Below, in pieces: positions 16,446 through 25,738 of a stretch of DNA of 54,330 nucleotides. Under the pieces are notes generated by a model. It was not told where the DNA came from, did not search any database, and worked only from the letters and a program-made list of their open reading frames with translations. The stretch comes from Olivibacter sitiensis DSM 17696. Its GTDB lineage: Bacteria; Bacteroidota; Bacteroidia; Sphingobacteriales; Sphingobacteriaceae. Positions within the stretch are counted from its first letter, which is position 1. The number at the start of each line of letters is the position of its first letter. The stretch is from contig NZ_ATZA01000041.1 in assembly GCF_000427965.1 (NCBI RefSeq), positions 1 to 54,330 on the forward strand. The letters are read 5' to 3'. The translations under genes and the position numbers were made by a program.

Positions 16446-16922
16446 TCAAAAACTAAAACTTGCCTTCGTCTTGGGGTTGTCCAACTTGGTGCTTTTGCGT
16501 ACCCCACCTATCGTTACGTGCAGGATATTGCTCTGCTTTTCGTGGGAGGTGTACAGTACGCTGTTCAGTACCGTCATTTCCTTGATGGTTCCCACATCGT
16601 TTGCCTCCAGAAAACACCATGCGGCGTCATCTTCTATGGAATAACCCAAATATTGAAGGGACAGTATCTTGCCATTTGCTTGTATGCGTAGGTTTTTCTT
16701 GAAATAGGCACTCAGGTATTCGTCTGTTTTTTCCTTGTCACCGCCTTTTACTAAGTCTACCTTCTTATGGTGTTCTTTTTCCAAGGCATCTTCCAGGTCG
16801 TCAAAGAAAATGCGGCAACTGATTTCCAGGTTTTTGGCATCTTTGTCCTGATTGATGGTGAAAATGCTTACGTAAAAGGGATGTAATAGACTTGAAAATA
16901 GAACTATCAGGAGTTTTGTCAT
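16446..16922 (-). CDS. DUF6702 family secreted protein
   Basis: 158 residues with a short signal (MTKLLIVLFSSLLHPFYVS). The sequence HPFYVSIFTINQDKDAKNLEISCRIFFDDLEDAL is the hallmark opening of DUF6702, a Bacteroidota family regularly found next to HupE/UreJ and M1 peptidase genes, as here. A beta-rich fold is likely; function is unknown. Divergent from hupE. Confidence 0.75.
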   Translation of the reverse strand: MTKLLIVLFSSLLHPFYVSIFTINQDKDAKNLEISCRIFFDDLEDALEKEHHKKVDLVKGGDKEKTDEYLSAYFKKNLRIQANGKILSLQYLGYSIEDDAAWCFLEANDVGTIKEMTVLNSVLYTSHEKQSNILHVTIGGVRKSTKLDNPKTKASFSF

Positions 16923-17003
16923 GTTAAGGGTAGAATTTGTGTAAATATTGTGTTATGAAGATTGTTAATTTACTCCATATGCTGCTATTCGCTGCCAAAT
17001 AAG

Positions 17004-17034
17004 TTGCTTAATTGCCGAAATAAAAGTAACATTG
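17004..17034 (+). promoter_or_regulatory. Predicted hupE promoter
   Basis: TTG at 17004-17006, 20 bases, TAACATTG at 17027-17034 (one deviation in the -7 box). Start of transcription would be near 17041, about 19 bases before the TTG start codon. Confidence 0.5.
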
Positions 17035-17059
17035 TGGCAAAAATAGTAAAAAAATCAGT

Positions 17060-17632
17060 TTGCAGGATTTTTCCATATATTTCGAACTTGGCTGGCAGCA
17101 CATTTTGGATTGGGAAGGTTACGACCATATCTTATTCGTGACGGCATTGTGCGGTGTATATCTCTTGCAAGATTGGCGTAAGGTACTGGTTTTAGTTACG
17201 GCATTTACGCTGGGTCATTCGCTTACCTTGGCATTGAGTGTTTTTGATGTAGTACAGGTAAATAGTGATTTGATCGAGTTTTTGATTCCGGTAACCATCA
17301 TTATTACCACTTTGACCAATATAATTGGAAAAAGAAATCACGAGCAAAAGAATTGGTTGACCTATGCCTATGCCTTGTTCTTTGGATTGATACATGGATT
17401 GGGCTTTTCTAATTATCTGAAAAGCTTATTGGGTAAGGAAGCCTCCATCACCGCGCCATTGTTTGCTTTCAATGTGGGGCTGGAGTTTGGTCAGATAGTC
17501 ATCGTAGCACTGGTCCTATGTTTTTCTTTCGTCATGCATCGGGTTTTTGGAGTTTCCCGAAGGGATTGGAATCTGTTCTTGTCATCGGCTATTTTTGGCA
17601 TCGCATTCGTCATGGCGTTGGAGCGTGTCTGA
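17060..17632 (+). CDS. HupE/UreJ-type membrane protein
   Basis: 190 residues, about six membrane segments, no signal peptide. Family marks: GWQHILDWEGYDHILFV, AFTLGHSLTLAL and FGLIHGLGFSNYL, with His residues placed as in HupE/UreJ metal-permease-like proteins. The family is linked to nickel or cobalt transport, but Bacteroidota members of this short type are uncharacterised. The start is TTG at 17060; no in-frame ATG lies upstream after the predicted promoter. Genes for DUF6702 and an M1 peptidase flank it. Confidence 0.8.
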   Translation: MQDFSIYFELGWQHILDWEGYDHILFVTALCGVYLLQDWRKVLVLVTAFTLGHSLTLALSVFDVVQVNSDLIEFLIPVTIIITTLTNIIGKRNHEQKNWLTYAYALFFGLIHGLGFSNYLKSLLGKEASITAPLFAFNVGLEFGQIVIVALVLCFSFVMHRVFGVSRRDWNLFLSSAIFGIAFVMALERV

Positions 17633-17700
17633 GATATGCGATTTGAGATATGCGATATGAGACGTGAGATTTGAGACATGCGATGTGAGACAATAGACAT
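17631..17700. repeat. Five tandem 14-bp repeats
   Basis: Five consecutive 14-base units, GAGATATGCGATTT, GAGATATGCGATAT, GAGACGTGAGATTT, GAGACATGCGATGT and GAGACAATAGACAT, begin on the hupE stop codon and end 39 bases before the M1 peptidase start. The array likely varies in copy number between strains. Confidence 0.85.
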
Positions 17701-17739
17701 ATTAAATAAACTAAACTATACTATTATATATACAGGGAT

Positions 17740-20091
17740 ATGCATACAAAAACGAATTTTGCTTGGGTCTGCGCAGTCATCTTGGCTTGGGGAGCCACAG
17801 GAGCCAAGGCGCAGCAACTGAACAATCCGGGTTCCAATCACGGGAACAAATTTGAGCAATTGGGTACCATTATCAGTGATCCCAACATGTACCGCTCGGC
17901 GTCGGGTGCGCCAGGACCAAAGTATTGGCAGCAGAAGGCCGACTATGTGATCAATGTAGACCTGGATGACGAAAAGCAGGTTATCAATGGCTCGGAAACC
18001 ATCACCTATACCAACAATTCGCCCGATCCGTTGACCTACCTTTGGTTGCAGTTGGACGAAAACGAACACAAGGCAGATGCAGAAAGCAAAAAATTTGATG
18101 GCAGTAGTCTGAGCGAGCGGATGTCCATTGGTCAGGTGCAGCGCTTGTTGGAGAAAGATTATGGCTATGGTGTCAATATCCTCAAGGTGACAGACGCTGC
18201 CGGTAAGGCTTTGCCCTATACCATCAACTATACCATGATGCGGATAGACTTGCCTAGCACGTTGCAGCCCGGTGCCAAGTTGGTGTTCAAGATAGATTGG
18301 AACTACAAAATATCGGACCGGATGACCGAAGGTGGTCGCGGTGGCTACGAATATTTTCCTGAGGATGACAACTATTTGTATACCATTGCTCAATGGTACC
18401 CACGTATGGCCGTTTATTCCGACTTTCAGGGATGGCAAAACAAACAGTTTACGGGTAGGGGCGAGTTTGCTTTGGCCTTTGGCGATTTCAAAGTGAACAT
18501 TACCGTGCCTGCAGACCACGTAGTGGGCGCCACGGGCGAATGTAGTAATTACGCCCAAGTACTTAGCAGTGCACAGCTGAACCGCTGGAAGCAAGCACAG
18601 CAGGCTGCGGAGCCGGTAGAGGTGGTTACGCTGGACGAGGCCAAGCAGGCCATGACCAAAAAGGCTACGGCCAAGAAAACCTGGGTATATGAGGCGAAAA
18701 ATGTTCGCGATTTCGCATTCGTTTCTTCTCGGAGATTGGTATGGGACGCCATGCGGGTGAATGATATACCAGGCAACAAACCCATGGCCATGTCCTATTA
18801 CGGGCCAGAAGCCTATGGACTGTATCGTCCGTACTCTACCAAAGTAGTGGCACATACTCTAAGGGTCTATTCCAAGCATACCATCAATTACCCTTATCCG
18901 GTAGCCATTTCTGTAGAAGCAGCCAATGGCATGGAATATCCCATGATTTGTTTCAATTACGGCCGTACCGAGAAAGATGGCACCTATAGCGAAGCGACGA
19001 AGTATGGTATGATCGGTGTCATTATCCATGAAGTAGGACACAATTTCTTTCCTATGATCGTCAACTCTGACGAAAGGCAGTGGACCTGGATGGATGAGGG
19101 ATTGAACACTTTTTGCCAATACCTGGCGGAGCAGGAATGGGACAAGGACTTCCCTTCACGTCGTGGCCCTGCCTATAAGATCGTGGACTACATGAAGCTG
19201 CCCAAGGATCAGCTGGAGCCTATCATGACCAATTCGGAGAACATCGTGCAGTTTGGGCCCAATGCCTATGCTAAACCGGCTACTGCGCTGAATGTACTTC
19301 GCGAAACTGTCATGGGCAGGGAATTGTTCGACTATGCCTTTAAGGAATACGCCAAGCGTTGGGCGTTCAAGCACCCTACTCCGGCCGATCTTTTCCGTAC
19401 CTTAGAGGACGCCTCGGCAGTAGACTTGGACTGGTTCTGGAGGGGATGGTTCTTTGGTACGGATCCGGTGGATATCTCCATCGACGACATGCAGCATTAC
19501 ATGATCAATGACTTGAAGCCCGATAGCCAGAGCAAAGATAACGCGGCCGCGTTTGAAAAGGATCTCAACTCCGTCACCCGTCTGCGCAATATAGCCTCAG
19601 GAACCAACTTTGCCGTAGAAGCAGATACTTCCCTAAAGGATTTCTATAACAAATGGGATCGTTTTGCCGTGGACGATTCGGACAGGGAGGCCTTTGAGCG
19701 CTATTATAATACACTTAGCGCAGAGGAAAAGGAACTGTACGAAAGCGGCAAGCATTTTTATCAGGTCGATTTTTCCAATGTAGGTGGCCTGGTGATGCCC
19801 CTGATCCTGGAATGGACCTACACGGACGGTACGAAGGAAGTGGAGCGCATCTCGGCCTATATCTGGCGCAAGGACGAAAGCAAGGTGACCAAGGTTTTTG
19901 CCAAGGACAAGGAAGTGGCGTCCCTGAAGCTTGATCCGTATAGGGAAACGGCCGATATTGATGAGTACAACAATACTTGGCCAAGACAGGCTGCGCCAAG
20001 CAAGTTCCAAATGTTCAAACAGCAGGGAACAGCACGTGGCGCTTCGGTGGGGGGCAACCCTATGCAGGAGGCTAAGAAAAGAACGAATTAA
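17740..20091 (+). CDS. M1-family zinc metallopeptidase
   Basis: 783 residues with a Sec signal (CAVILAWGATGAKAQ). N-terminal beta-sandwich with the M1 pattern (VDLDDEKQVINGSETITYTN, TYLWLQLDEN), then the gluzincin centre HEVGH at 430-434 with the third zinc ligand Glu453 in WMDEGLNTF, and substrate-binding NGMEYPM at about 400. A long C-terminal region includes a helix-rich part and a beta domain. The canonical GAMEN is replaced by NGMEYP, usual for the Bacteroidota secreted branch. It should trim peptides in the periplasm or outside. Gene neighbours DUF6702 and HupE recur with it in this phylum. Confidence 0.88.
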   Translation: MHTKTNFAWVCAVILAWGATGAKAQQLNNPGSNHGNKFEQLGTIISDPNMYRSASGAPGPKYWQQKADYVINVDLDDEKQVINGSETITYTNNSPDPLTYLWLQLDENEHKADAESKKFDGSSLSERMSIGQVQRLLEKDYGYGVNILKVTDAAGKALPYTINYTMMRIDLPSTLQPGAKLVFKIDWNYKISDRMTEGGRGGYEYFPEDDNYLYTIAQWYPRMAVYSDFQGWQNKQFTGRGEFALAFGDFKVNITVPADHVVGATGECSNYAQVLSSAQLNRWKQAQQAAEPVEVVTLDEAKQAMTKKATAKKTWVYEAKNVRDFAFVSSRRLVWDAMRVNDIPGNKPMAMSYYGPEAYGLYRPYSTKVVAHTLRVYSKHTINYPYPVAISVEAANGMEYPMICFNYGRTEKDGTYSEATKYGMIGVIIHEVGHNFFPMIVNSDERQWTWMDEGLNTFCQYLAEQEWDKDFPSRRGPAYKIVDYMKLPKDQLEPIMTNSENIVQFGPNAYAKPATALNVLRETVMGRELFDYAFKEYAKRWAFKHPTPADLFRTLEDASAVDLDWFWRGWFFGTDPVDISIDDMQHYMINDLKPDSQSKDNAAAFEKDLNSVTRLRNIASGTNFAVEADTSLKDFYNKWDRFAVDDSDREAFERYYNTLSAEEKELYESGKHFYQVDFSNVGGLVMPLILEWTYTDGTKEVERISAYIWRKDESKVTKVFAKDKEVASLKLDPYRETADIDEYNNTWPRQAAPSKFQMFKQQGTARGASVGGNPMQEAKKRTN

Positions 20092-20125
20092 TTGCGGGGT
20101 AATACGTTTTAAGTGATAAATCATT

Positions 20126-20169
20126 AAGCTATAAATCAGGTAGGTTTCTTACTACCTGATTTATAGCTT
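20126..20169. terminator. Bidirectional hairpin terminator between the M1 gene and lgt
   Basis: Perfect 18-bp stem: AAGCTATAAATCAGGTAG at 20126-20143 pairs with 20152-20169 across an 8-base loop. The right arm contains the last two codons and stop of lgt. A/T-rich flanks on both sides make it usable from both convergent genes. Confidence 0.8.
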
Positions 20170-20988
20170 ATATCCCCTTTTAGACAAAACCAAATAAGCC
20201 CCCAATGCCATAAAGGGTATGCTCAATAATTGCCCCATATTGAGCAGCATTCCTTGTTCAAAGGCTTCTTGATCTTCCTTGACAAATTCCAGTAGAAAGC
20301 GAGTAGTAAACATGGTCAGGAGCATGAAGCCAAAGATGAATCCATTAGGGTATTTGCCCAATTGAGGCCTCAGGCGCCAATTGATAAACAGAAATATTGC
20401 CAAGTAGCACAGGCATTCATACAGTTGTGCAGGGTGTCTAGGAACCTTATCTATTCTGGTAAAGACAAATGCCCAAGGCAGTTCGGTCGGTTTGCCCAAT
20501 ATCTCCGAATTGAACAGGTTACCCAGCCTGATGCTGGCTGCTGCAACGGGGATGACTAGGGATAAAAGGTCGAATACATGAAGGAATTTGAATTTATATT
20601 TCCTACAGAAAAGGTAGGTGCCTATCACTATCCCCACTGCAGCACCGTGACTTGCTAGGCCCTGAAACCCCGTTAGCTTAAAATTATCCGTTCCCGGAAA
20701 ACCCTTGAAAGGTAATATAATCTCTAAAGGATGCTCCAGGTAATATTGCGGTTCGTAGAACAGGCAATGGCCTAGCCGGGCACCAATGACCGTACCGAGC
20801 ACCACATATAAGGTCAACTTGTCCAACAGCTCCAGAGGATACTTTTGGCGCTCGAAAACCTGTTTCATAATGAGGAAGCAAATGATGATACCCCCCGCAA
20901 AGAGCAATGAATAGTAACGGACGGAAAGAGAACCTAGGCTGAAAATCTCTGGAGATACTCCCCAATGTATAAAGGCACTGATCGACAT
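20161..20988 (-). CDS. lgt: Prolipoprotein diacylglyceryl transferase
   Basis: 275 residues, seven membrane segments. Lgt hallmarks: SVRYYSLLFAGGI, GARLGHCLFYEP, GLASHGAAVG (catalytic-region His), RLGNLFNSEILG, VPRHPAQLYE and TRFLLEFVKEDQ. It adds diacylglyceryl from phosphatidylglycerol to the lipobox Cys of prelipoproteins at the outer face of the inner membrane, and so would serve the many lipoproteins of this window. A perfect -7 box TACCTTTG lies upstream without a clear -33. The length is normal for the family. Confidence 0.95.
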   Translation of the reverse strand: MSISAFIHWGVSPEIFSLGSLSVRYYSLLFAGGIIICFLIMKQVFERQKYPLELLDKLTLYVVLGTVIGARLGHCLFYEPQYYLEHPLEIILPFKGFPGTDNFKLTGFQGLASHGAAVGIVIGTYLFCRKYKFKFLHVFDLLSLVIPVAAASIRLGNLFNSEILGKPTELPWAFVFTRIDKVPRHPAQLYECLCYLAIFLFINWRLRPQLGKYPNGFIFGFMLLTMFTTRFLLEFVKEDQEAFEQGMLLNMGQLLSIPFMALGAYLVLSKRGYKL

Positions 20989-21061
20989 AGTTAATGTTTT
21001 GTGGACAAAGGTACATTATTATCCACATCTAACCGCTCTCCAAAATACTGGTATTCGTGGA

Positions 21062-21092
21062 TTGTTTGGCGCCGGCCATTGGTATAGTTTTG
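21062..21092 (+). promoter_or_regulatory. Consensus promoter of the lipocalin-like gene
   Basis: TTG at 21062-21064, 20 bases, TAGTTTTG at 21085-21092, a full match to TTG-N20-TAnnTTTG. Confidence 0.6.
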
Positions 21093-21127
21093 CTTCTGTA
21101 AGTTTAATGTGAAACAATTTCAAAACC

Positions 21128-21550
21128 ATGCTTATGAAATACTATTGTTTTTTGCTCGTGTTGATAGGGATAGGATGGTCCTCCTGTTCCAAGAAGGAGG
21201 ATGAGCCTACGCCCGAGCAGGATCCCCTGATAGGGATGTGGCATTTGAGAGCGGTGCAACGTGCGGACGGAACCTTTGATGTTACCAATCAAGACTGTTT
21301 TAAAGATACCTATTTCGATGTGAAGGAAAGTGAATTTACCTTGCATGCTTCCTTTCCCAATGAAGAGCAGGAAGGCAGTTGCCAGTCGCAAACACAAACA
21401 GCCAACTGGGTCAATGAAAATGGTGCTTATTATTTGGTCCAAAATGGACAGCGGCAGTCCGCAGGTATTACGTTGAACGACAACAACGAGACGCTGCAGG
21501 TGAACATTACCGCAGACGGCGTTCCTGTAGTGCTGATATTTAGGAGATAA
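21128..21550 (+). CDS. Lipocalin-like lipoprotein
   Basis: About 140 residues; ATG at 21128 or two codons later. The lipobox lies in IGWSSCSKKEDEPTPEQ, with an acidic tether after the Cys. The mature part begins LIGMWHLRAVQRADG, the usual opening of lipocalin-like domain proteins in Bacteroidota, and ends in short beta strands (VVLIFRR). A small ligand-binding or structural envelope protein is likely; no ligand can be named. Confidence 0.7.
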   Translation: MLMKYYCFLLVLIGIGWSSCSKKEDEPTPEQDPLIGMWHLRAVQRADGTFDVTNQDCFKDTYFDVKESEFTLHASFPNEEQEGSCQSQTQTANWVNENGAYYLVQNGQRQSAGITLNDNNETLQVNITADGVPVVLIFRR

Positions 21551-21573
21551 CATCTAATCACTCAAAAATAAAA

Positions 21574-22071
21574 ATGATTTATATTATGAAAACAACATGG
21601 AATAACTGGGCCTTCAAGGCCATGATGTGTATTGCTGTACTATTTATAGGTATGTCATCTTCCAAGGCGCAAAGCTATCAGACAGGGGCGGGTCTGATGA
21701 TTGATGTAGGTGAGGGGGTTACCTTGGTAGGCCCGCATGTAAAGCATTTCTTTGCGCCCAATCATGCCGGTGAAGGTGGAATCCTTTTTGGCAGTGGGCT
21801 CACAACCGTTAGCGCCATGTACCAATACAATCAGCCTATTGAAGGGGCAGAGGGACTGCAGTGGTACTTGGGGCTAGGAGCGAACGTCATCTTTGAGAAA
21901 GATGTAGACGATGTGGTATTTGGCATAGTGCCCGCAGCTGGTTTGGATTACAAGATTGGCACCGCACCTATCGATATTTTTGCGGATTGGCGCCCCAAGT
22001 TCTTGATGTACGATGGGGAAAGCGAGTTCTTGGCATCCCGCTTTTCGTTCGGACTGCGGTTTACTTTCTAG
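21574..22071 (+). CDS. Small outer-membrane beta-barrel-like protein
   Basis: 165 residues; the second ATG at 21586 (MKTTWNNWAF) gives a better signal peptide, ending near SSKAQ. The mature part has alternating hydrophobic strands, Gly- and aromatic-rich, and ends in RFSFGLRFTF, the C-terminal Phe signature of barrel proteins. It is probably an 8-stranded barrel. It follows the lipoprotein gene by 23 bases and may be co-transcribed. Function unknown. Confidence 0.7.
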   Translation: MIYIMKTTWNNWAFKAMMCIAVLFIGMSSSKAQSYQTGAGLMIDVGEGVTLVGPHVKHFFAPNHAGEGGILFGSGLTTVSAMYQYNQPIEGAEGLQWYLGLGANVIFEKDVDDVVFGIVPAAGLDYKIGTAPIDIFADWRPKFLMYDGESEFLASRFSFGLRFTF

Positions 22072-22130
22072 CCTAGCGAAGTTTTGGACAATTTTTGTTT
22101 TCAACGGTAAATCCGCACCTTTATAGGTCA

Positions 22131-24167
22131 ATGAACACGCATTATGAAAAACAGCAATCGACTATCAAGGCAACATGGTTTGCCTTGATACTTTGTTTTT
22201 GCCATTTATTGACCGTGGCGCAGGAGCGGGGAGGAGGTTCGGCCTATGCCGACAGCCTACTCCGACTGGCCAAAGCGGCAGAAACGGATAGTGCCAAGAT
22301 AGACCATTATCTGCAACTTAGCTACTACTGGTCGGAAAGGGATACGAGCAAGGCCTTTGCCTATCTCCATGAAGCCAAGCGATATATGCCAGAGGGGGAT
22401 GGTTATTACCTAGGGTTATTGCATTTTTATATCGCAGGTATTTACTTCGATGAGGACGTGGAACGTGCCAAAAAGGAATATATGCTGGCGGACAAGCAAT
22501 TGGAGCCGTATCATACACTGGAAGCTTATAGGTATCGCGCACGTCTGTGGAACAATTATGGGATTCTTTTTCAGGCAAAAGGCCAGGAAGATACTTATGT
22601 CAATATGTTGCTCGAAAAGGCCATTCCCTTGGCCAGACAATCTGGGGATAGTGTGCTGGTAGCCGAAAACTACCACAATGTGGGCATGGTATTGATGAAC
22701 ATCACCAATTACAAAGAGGCTGATGAATATTACAAAAAGGCGCTCCACACCTTGTCTTCTTCACCAGGGGCTCACGAGGAAAAATTTTTTGCCTATGTGA
22801 ATGCTGCAAAAAATGCCATTTACATGCGGCGCTTCCCTATGGCAAGGCATTACCTGGATAGTGCCGAGGTACAATGTGCTATTATTCCGCATTCTGTTTC
22901 CGTACCGATGTACTATCGTACCGAAGGGAATTATTTCAGGCATCAAAAGCAGCCTCAGCAGGCATTGTCCTATTTTGAAAAGGGAATAAAGGCAGCGGAG
23001 GACTTGGGGAACGATTTTGCAGTATCCGATATTCTGTTCGAAAAGTATGCGCTATACAGGGATCTGGGAGATTATCGTACGGCAAAAAACGTTCTTTTAC
23101 AGTCTAGTAAGTACTTCCATGGTCAAAGTAATGTAAGTAACCGTCGGCTTGCTTTTAAGGAGCTGGCAGAGACCGATGCCAAACTAGGCAATTACCGAGA
23201 GGCCTTTGAGTGGCTAGGCAAATATTCTTCATTGTCCGATAGTGTCTATGAGGCCGATATGGCTATAAATATTTTGGAACTGGAGAAAAAATATAAAGCC
23301 ATAGAGAAGGAAAACGAAATCCTTTTATTGAAGGACAAGAATCAGGAGCAGCAACTGGCATTGGGCAAAAACAGGTTTTGGATTACCGTGCTGATTGCCG
23401 GTCTCCTGATTACGGTACTGCTGTTTTTTATTGGTTGGAGTTTATATAAAGGAAAGCAAAAGACCATAGAGCAAAATCAGCGCCTGCACAGGCAAGAACT
23501 AAAAAATATGCAACAGCAAGAGCAAATTAAACTGTACAATGCCGTGCTTCAGGGGCAAGAGCAGGAACGAAATCGCATAGCTAGGGACCTGCACGATGGA
23601 CTAGGGGGCATGCTGGCCGGTGTCAAGCTCAAGCTCTCTTCCATTGCATCGAAAGAGTTTGGTAAAGTAAAACAACCTGATATGGAAATATATAAGATCA
23701 TCAATCAGTTGGATCATTCCGTAGACGAATTGAGGAGGATAGCGCGCAACATGATGCCTGAATCATTGTTGTACATGGGGCTGGAACCCGCCCTGCGTGA
23801 TTTATGCAAATCGCTGAATTCGGAGAAGACGGGCGTGAAATTTCAGGCATTCGATTTGAGGAACAGCTATAGCCAAGTCTTGCTCATTACGGTTTACCGC
23901 ATAGTGCAGGAGTTGCTCACCAATGCCGTCAAGCATGCCAGGGCAAACAATATTGTGGTCCAATGCAGTGAAAATGAAGACCATCTCTATATTACCGTCG
24001 AAGATGATGGTGTGGGCTTTGACAAGGAAAAGGCACAACGAGGAAAGGGCATAGGCTTGTCCAATATAGAGAACCGTGTGTCCATATTGGAGGGCACCGT
24101 GGAAATTGACTCCAAGTTAGGAGAAGGTTCTACTTTTAACATCGATATTCCGCTCTATGGAAAATAA
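22131..24167 (+). CDS. TPR-containing sensor histidine kinase (NarL-type partner)
   Basis: About 678 residues from the ATG at 22131; an upstream TTG in frame is not needed. A Sec signal or anchor (WFALILCFCHLLTVAQ) precedes a TPR-rich periplasmic region (about 35-370), a coiled segment, one membrane helix (about FWITVLIAGLLITVLLFFIG), then HisKA_3 with the phospho-acceptor in ARDLHDGLGGMLAG and HATPase_c with ELLTNAVKHA, VEDDGVGFD and GIGLSNIENRV. The TPR sensor type is common in Bacteroidota. It overlaps the response-regulator gene by 11 bases. Signal unknown. Confidence 0.9.
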   Translation: MNTHYEKQQSTIKATWFALILCFCHLLTVAQERGGGSAYADSLLRLAKAAETDSAKIDHYLQLSYYWSERDTSKAFAYLHEAKRYMPEGDGYYLGLLHFYIAGIYFDEDVERAKKEYMLADKQLEPYHTLEAYRYRARLWNNYGILFQAKGQEDTYVNMLLEKAIPLARQSGDSVLVAENYHNVGMVLMNITNYKEADEYYKKALHTLSSSPGAHEEKFFAYVNAAKNAIYMRRFPMARHYLDSAEVQCAIIPHSVSVPMYYRTEGNYFRHQKQPQQALSYFEKGIKAAEDLGNDFAVSDILFEKYALYRDLGDYRTAKNVLLQSSKYFHGQSNVSNRRLAFKELAETDAKLGNYREAFEWLGKYSSLSDSVYEADMAINILELEKKYKAIEKENEILLLKDKNQEQQLALGKNRFWITVLIAGLLITVLLFFIGWSLYKGKQKTIEQNQRLHRQELKNMQQQEQIKLYNAVLQGQEQERNRIARDLHDGLGGMLAGVKLKLSSIASKEFGKVKQPDMEIYKIINQLDHSVDELRRIARNMMPESLLYMGLEPALRDLCKSLNSEKTGVKFQAFDLRNSYSQVLLITVYRIVQELLTNAVKHARANNIVVQCSENEDHLYITVEDDGVGFDKEKAQRGKGIGLSNIENRVSILEGTVEIDSKLGEGSTFNIDIPLYGK

Positions 24168-24780
24168 AATATCCGTCATTATCATTGACGACCATCCGAT
24201 CGTATTGCAGGGGTTTTCCTTCATGCTTCAGGATATAGCCCACATAGACTTGTTGGGCGCATTCACGTCTGCCGCCGAGGGAATAGATTTCCTGAACGAG
24301 CAGGAAGTAGATGTAGCCTTGCTGGATATCAATATGCCCGACATGAACGGCATTGATGCCTGCGAAGCAATCGTCAAAATTCGGCCCACGTGCAAAGTGA
24401 TTGCCATCAGCAACAACAATGAACAAAGTATCATCCAGCGTATGCTGCAAAGCGGTGCATCGGGCTATATCCTGAAAAATGCTTCTACGGAGGAGCTGAT
24501 TTCCTGCATGGAAACGGCCTTGATCGGCGAGATTGCCCTTAGCGGTAGTATAAAGGAAATTATGAAAAGCGCTACAAACGGTTCTTTGCCCGTTTTGACG
24601 CGCCGAGAGAAAGAAGTACTAGGCTTGCTCGTAAAAGGCCTTACTACGCAAGAGATTGCGGATAAGATGTTTGTAAGTCCCCTTACCATTGAAAGCCATC
24701 GTAGGAACCTACTGCAAAAGTTCAAGGTAAGCAATTCGGTTTCCTTGGTGCACAAAGCCACCGAGCTGAAATATATCTGA
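24157..24780 (+). CDS. NarL/FixJ-family response regulator
   Basis: 207 residues. Receiver with acidic pocket Asp11-Asp12, phospho-acceptor Asp57 in ALLDINMPDMNG and Lys107 in SGYILKNAS. C-terminal LuxR-type helix-turn-helix (LTRREKEVLGLLVKGLTTQE and FVSPLTIESHRRNLLQKF). Translationally linked to the upstream kinase. Targets unknown; the heme operon ends convergently 30 bases beyond. Confidence 0.92.
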   Translation: MENKISVIIIDDHPIVLQGFSFMLQDIAHIDLLGAFTSAAEGIDFLNEQEVDVALLDINMPDMNGIDACEAIVKIRPTCKVIAISNNNEQSIIQRMLQSGASGYILKNASTEELISCMETALIGEIALSGSIKEIMKSATNGSLPVLTRREKEVLGLLVKGLTTQEIADKMFVSPLTIESHRRNLLQKFKVSNSVSLVHKATELKYI

Positions 24781-24809
24781 TATAAGGCGCTCAAGGGAGC
24801 GAGCTTAAC

Positions 24810-25148
24810 TTAATCAGGAACATAGATAATCTCTCCTCCCTCCAGTTCGTACGCTGTCCCAATGCGCTTGCCCTTGCTCGCGCTAGATTCCGTGCTCTCG
24901 GAAGAAGCTTTATACTGGCTTACCTTTCCGTCCTTTTTCTGAATGATTTCCATATTGGATTTGCCCGGATTTTTCACCATGGTAAAGTCTTCTTGGCTGA
25001 ACATTTCCGTCATTTTATATCGGCTCACCAAGGCAACCATAAGTGCCACGGCAAAGACGATGGACACGTCAAATAGATTGGCCACGGCGTGAAGTGGGTT
25101 TACATCTTCACCGTCATGTTTTCTCAACGAGCTTTTTCTTTTACGCAT
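24810..25148 (-). CDS. hmuV: HmuV, DUF2149 membrane protein of the heme operon
   Basis: 112 residues with one membrane helix (DVSIVFAVALMVALVSRY) preceded by a basic start and GEDVNPLHAVANLFD, the DUF2149 signature. DUF2149 proteins accompany CobN-like chelatases and ExbB-like proteins in Bacteroidota and archaea, and the arrangement parallels ExbD/TolR partners of an ExbB channel. It overlaps hmuU by 8 bases and is the last gene of the operon. Confidence 0.8.
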   Translation of the reverse strand: MRKRKSSLRKHDGEDVNPLHAVANLFDVSIVFAVALMVALVSRYKMTEMFSQEDFTMVKNPGKSNMEIIQKKDGKVSQYKASSESTESSASKGKRIGTAYELEGGEIIYVPD

Positions 25149-25737
25149 TTTCTTCTTCTATTAAATCGTTTACAAATTCAATGGTATTGAGGTCCTCGGC
25201 ATACCAACGTTGTTTCAACTGGAGGCTGATAAAACCTATGGAGCCAATGACTAAGCCCAACACCGTGGTATTAAAGGCGATCTGCATTTGTTGGCTCATG
25301 GTGGCAATATCACCAGCTGCAAGTCCTGCTAAGGCAGGCCCCATGGGGATAAGCGTGCCCATAAGACCCAATATGGGACCCATTTTGGAAAGCGTTCGGC
25401 TCTTGTCGAGATCTTTCTCGCACCACAATTCAAAATCGGCAATCAGCTTTTCGCGCCTTGTTGACGATTCCTTGTCTTCCATGAGGCTACTGAGGGTTTT
25501 ACCAGTGGTCGTGTTCTGGAATTTTGTGGCCAAGGTCGTGAGGTCTGTCCAGTTATTTTTGTTCAGCGTCTTCAAGGGACTATCTAATGCCTTGTTCAAT
25601 TTCAACCGCATAGTATACAATCCATACATATTACCTATCAACATCAAGGCCCTGACAAGGAAAAATAGAACGGCTACCATCACGGGAATTAACAAGCCTG
25701 AAGATAACCAATACATGGTTTTATCGATATACTGCAT
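25141..25737 (-). CDS. hmuU: HmuU, MotA/TolQ/ExbB-family proton channel protein
   Basis: 198 residues with three membrane segments. Typical MotA/TolQ/ExbB core: SRTLSKMGPILGLMGTLIPM, GPALAGLAAGD, and MSQQMQIAFNTTVLGLVIGS. It probably forms a proton-driven motor with the DUF2149 protein that energises HmuS or the receptor. It sits between hmuT and hmuV in the order known from the Porphyromonas gingivalis hmu operon. Confidence 0.85.
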   Translation of the reverse strand: MQYIDKTMYWLSSGLLIPVMVAVLFFLVRALMLIGNMYGLYTMRLKLNKALDSPLKTLNKNNWTDLTTLATKFQNTTTGKTLSSLMEDKESSTRREKLIADFELWCEKDLDKSRTLSKMGPILGLMGTLIPMGPALAGLAAGDIATMSQQMQIAFNTTVLGLVIGSIGFISLQLKQRWYAEDLNTIEFVNDLIEEENA

Positions 25738-25738
25738 T

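Noticed and set aside
17631-17700. Tandem 14-bp units considered as a CRISPR array
   Set aside because: Units are contiguous without spacers.
17716-18855. 379-codon minus-strand open frame opposite the M1 peptidase gene
   Set aside because: Antisense shadow of a clear metallopeptidase; composition unlike a real protein and no start signals.
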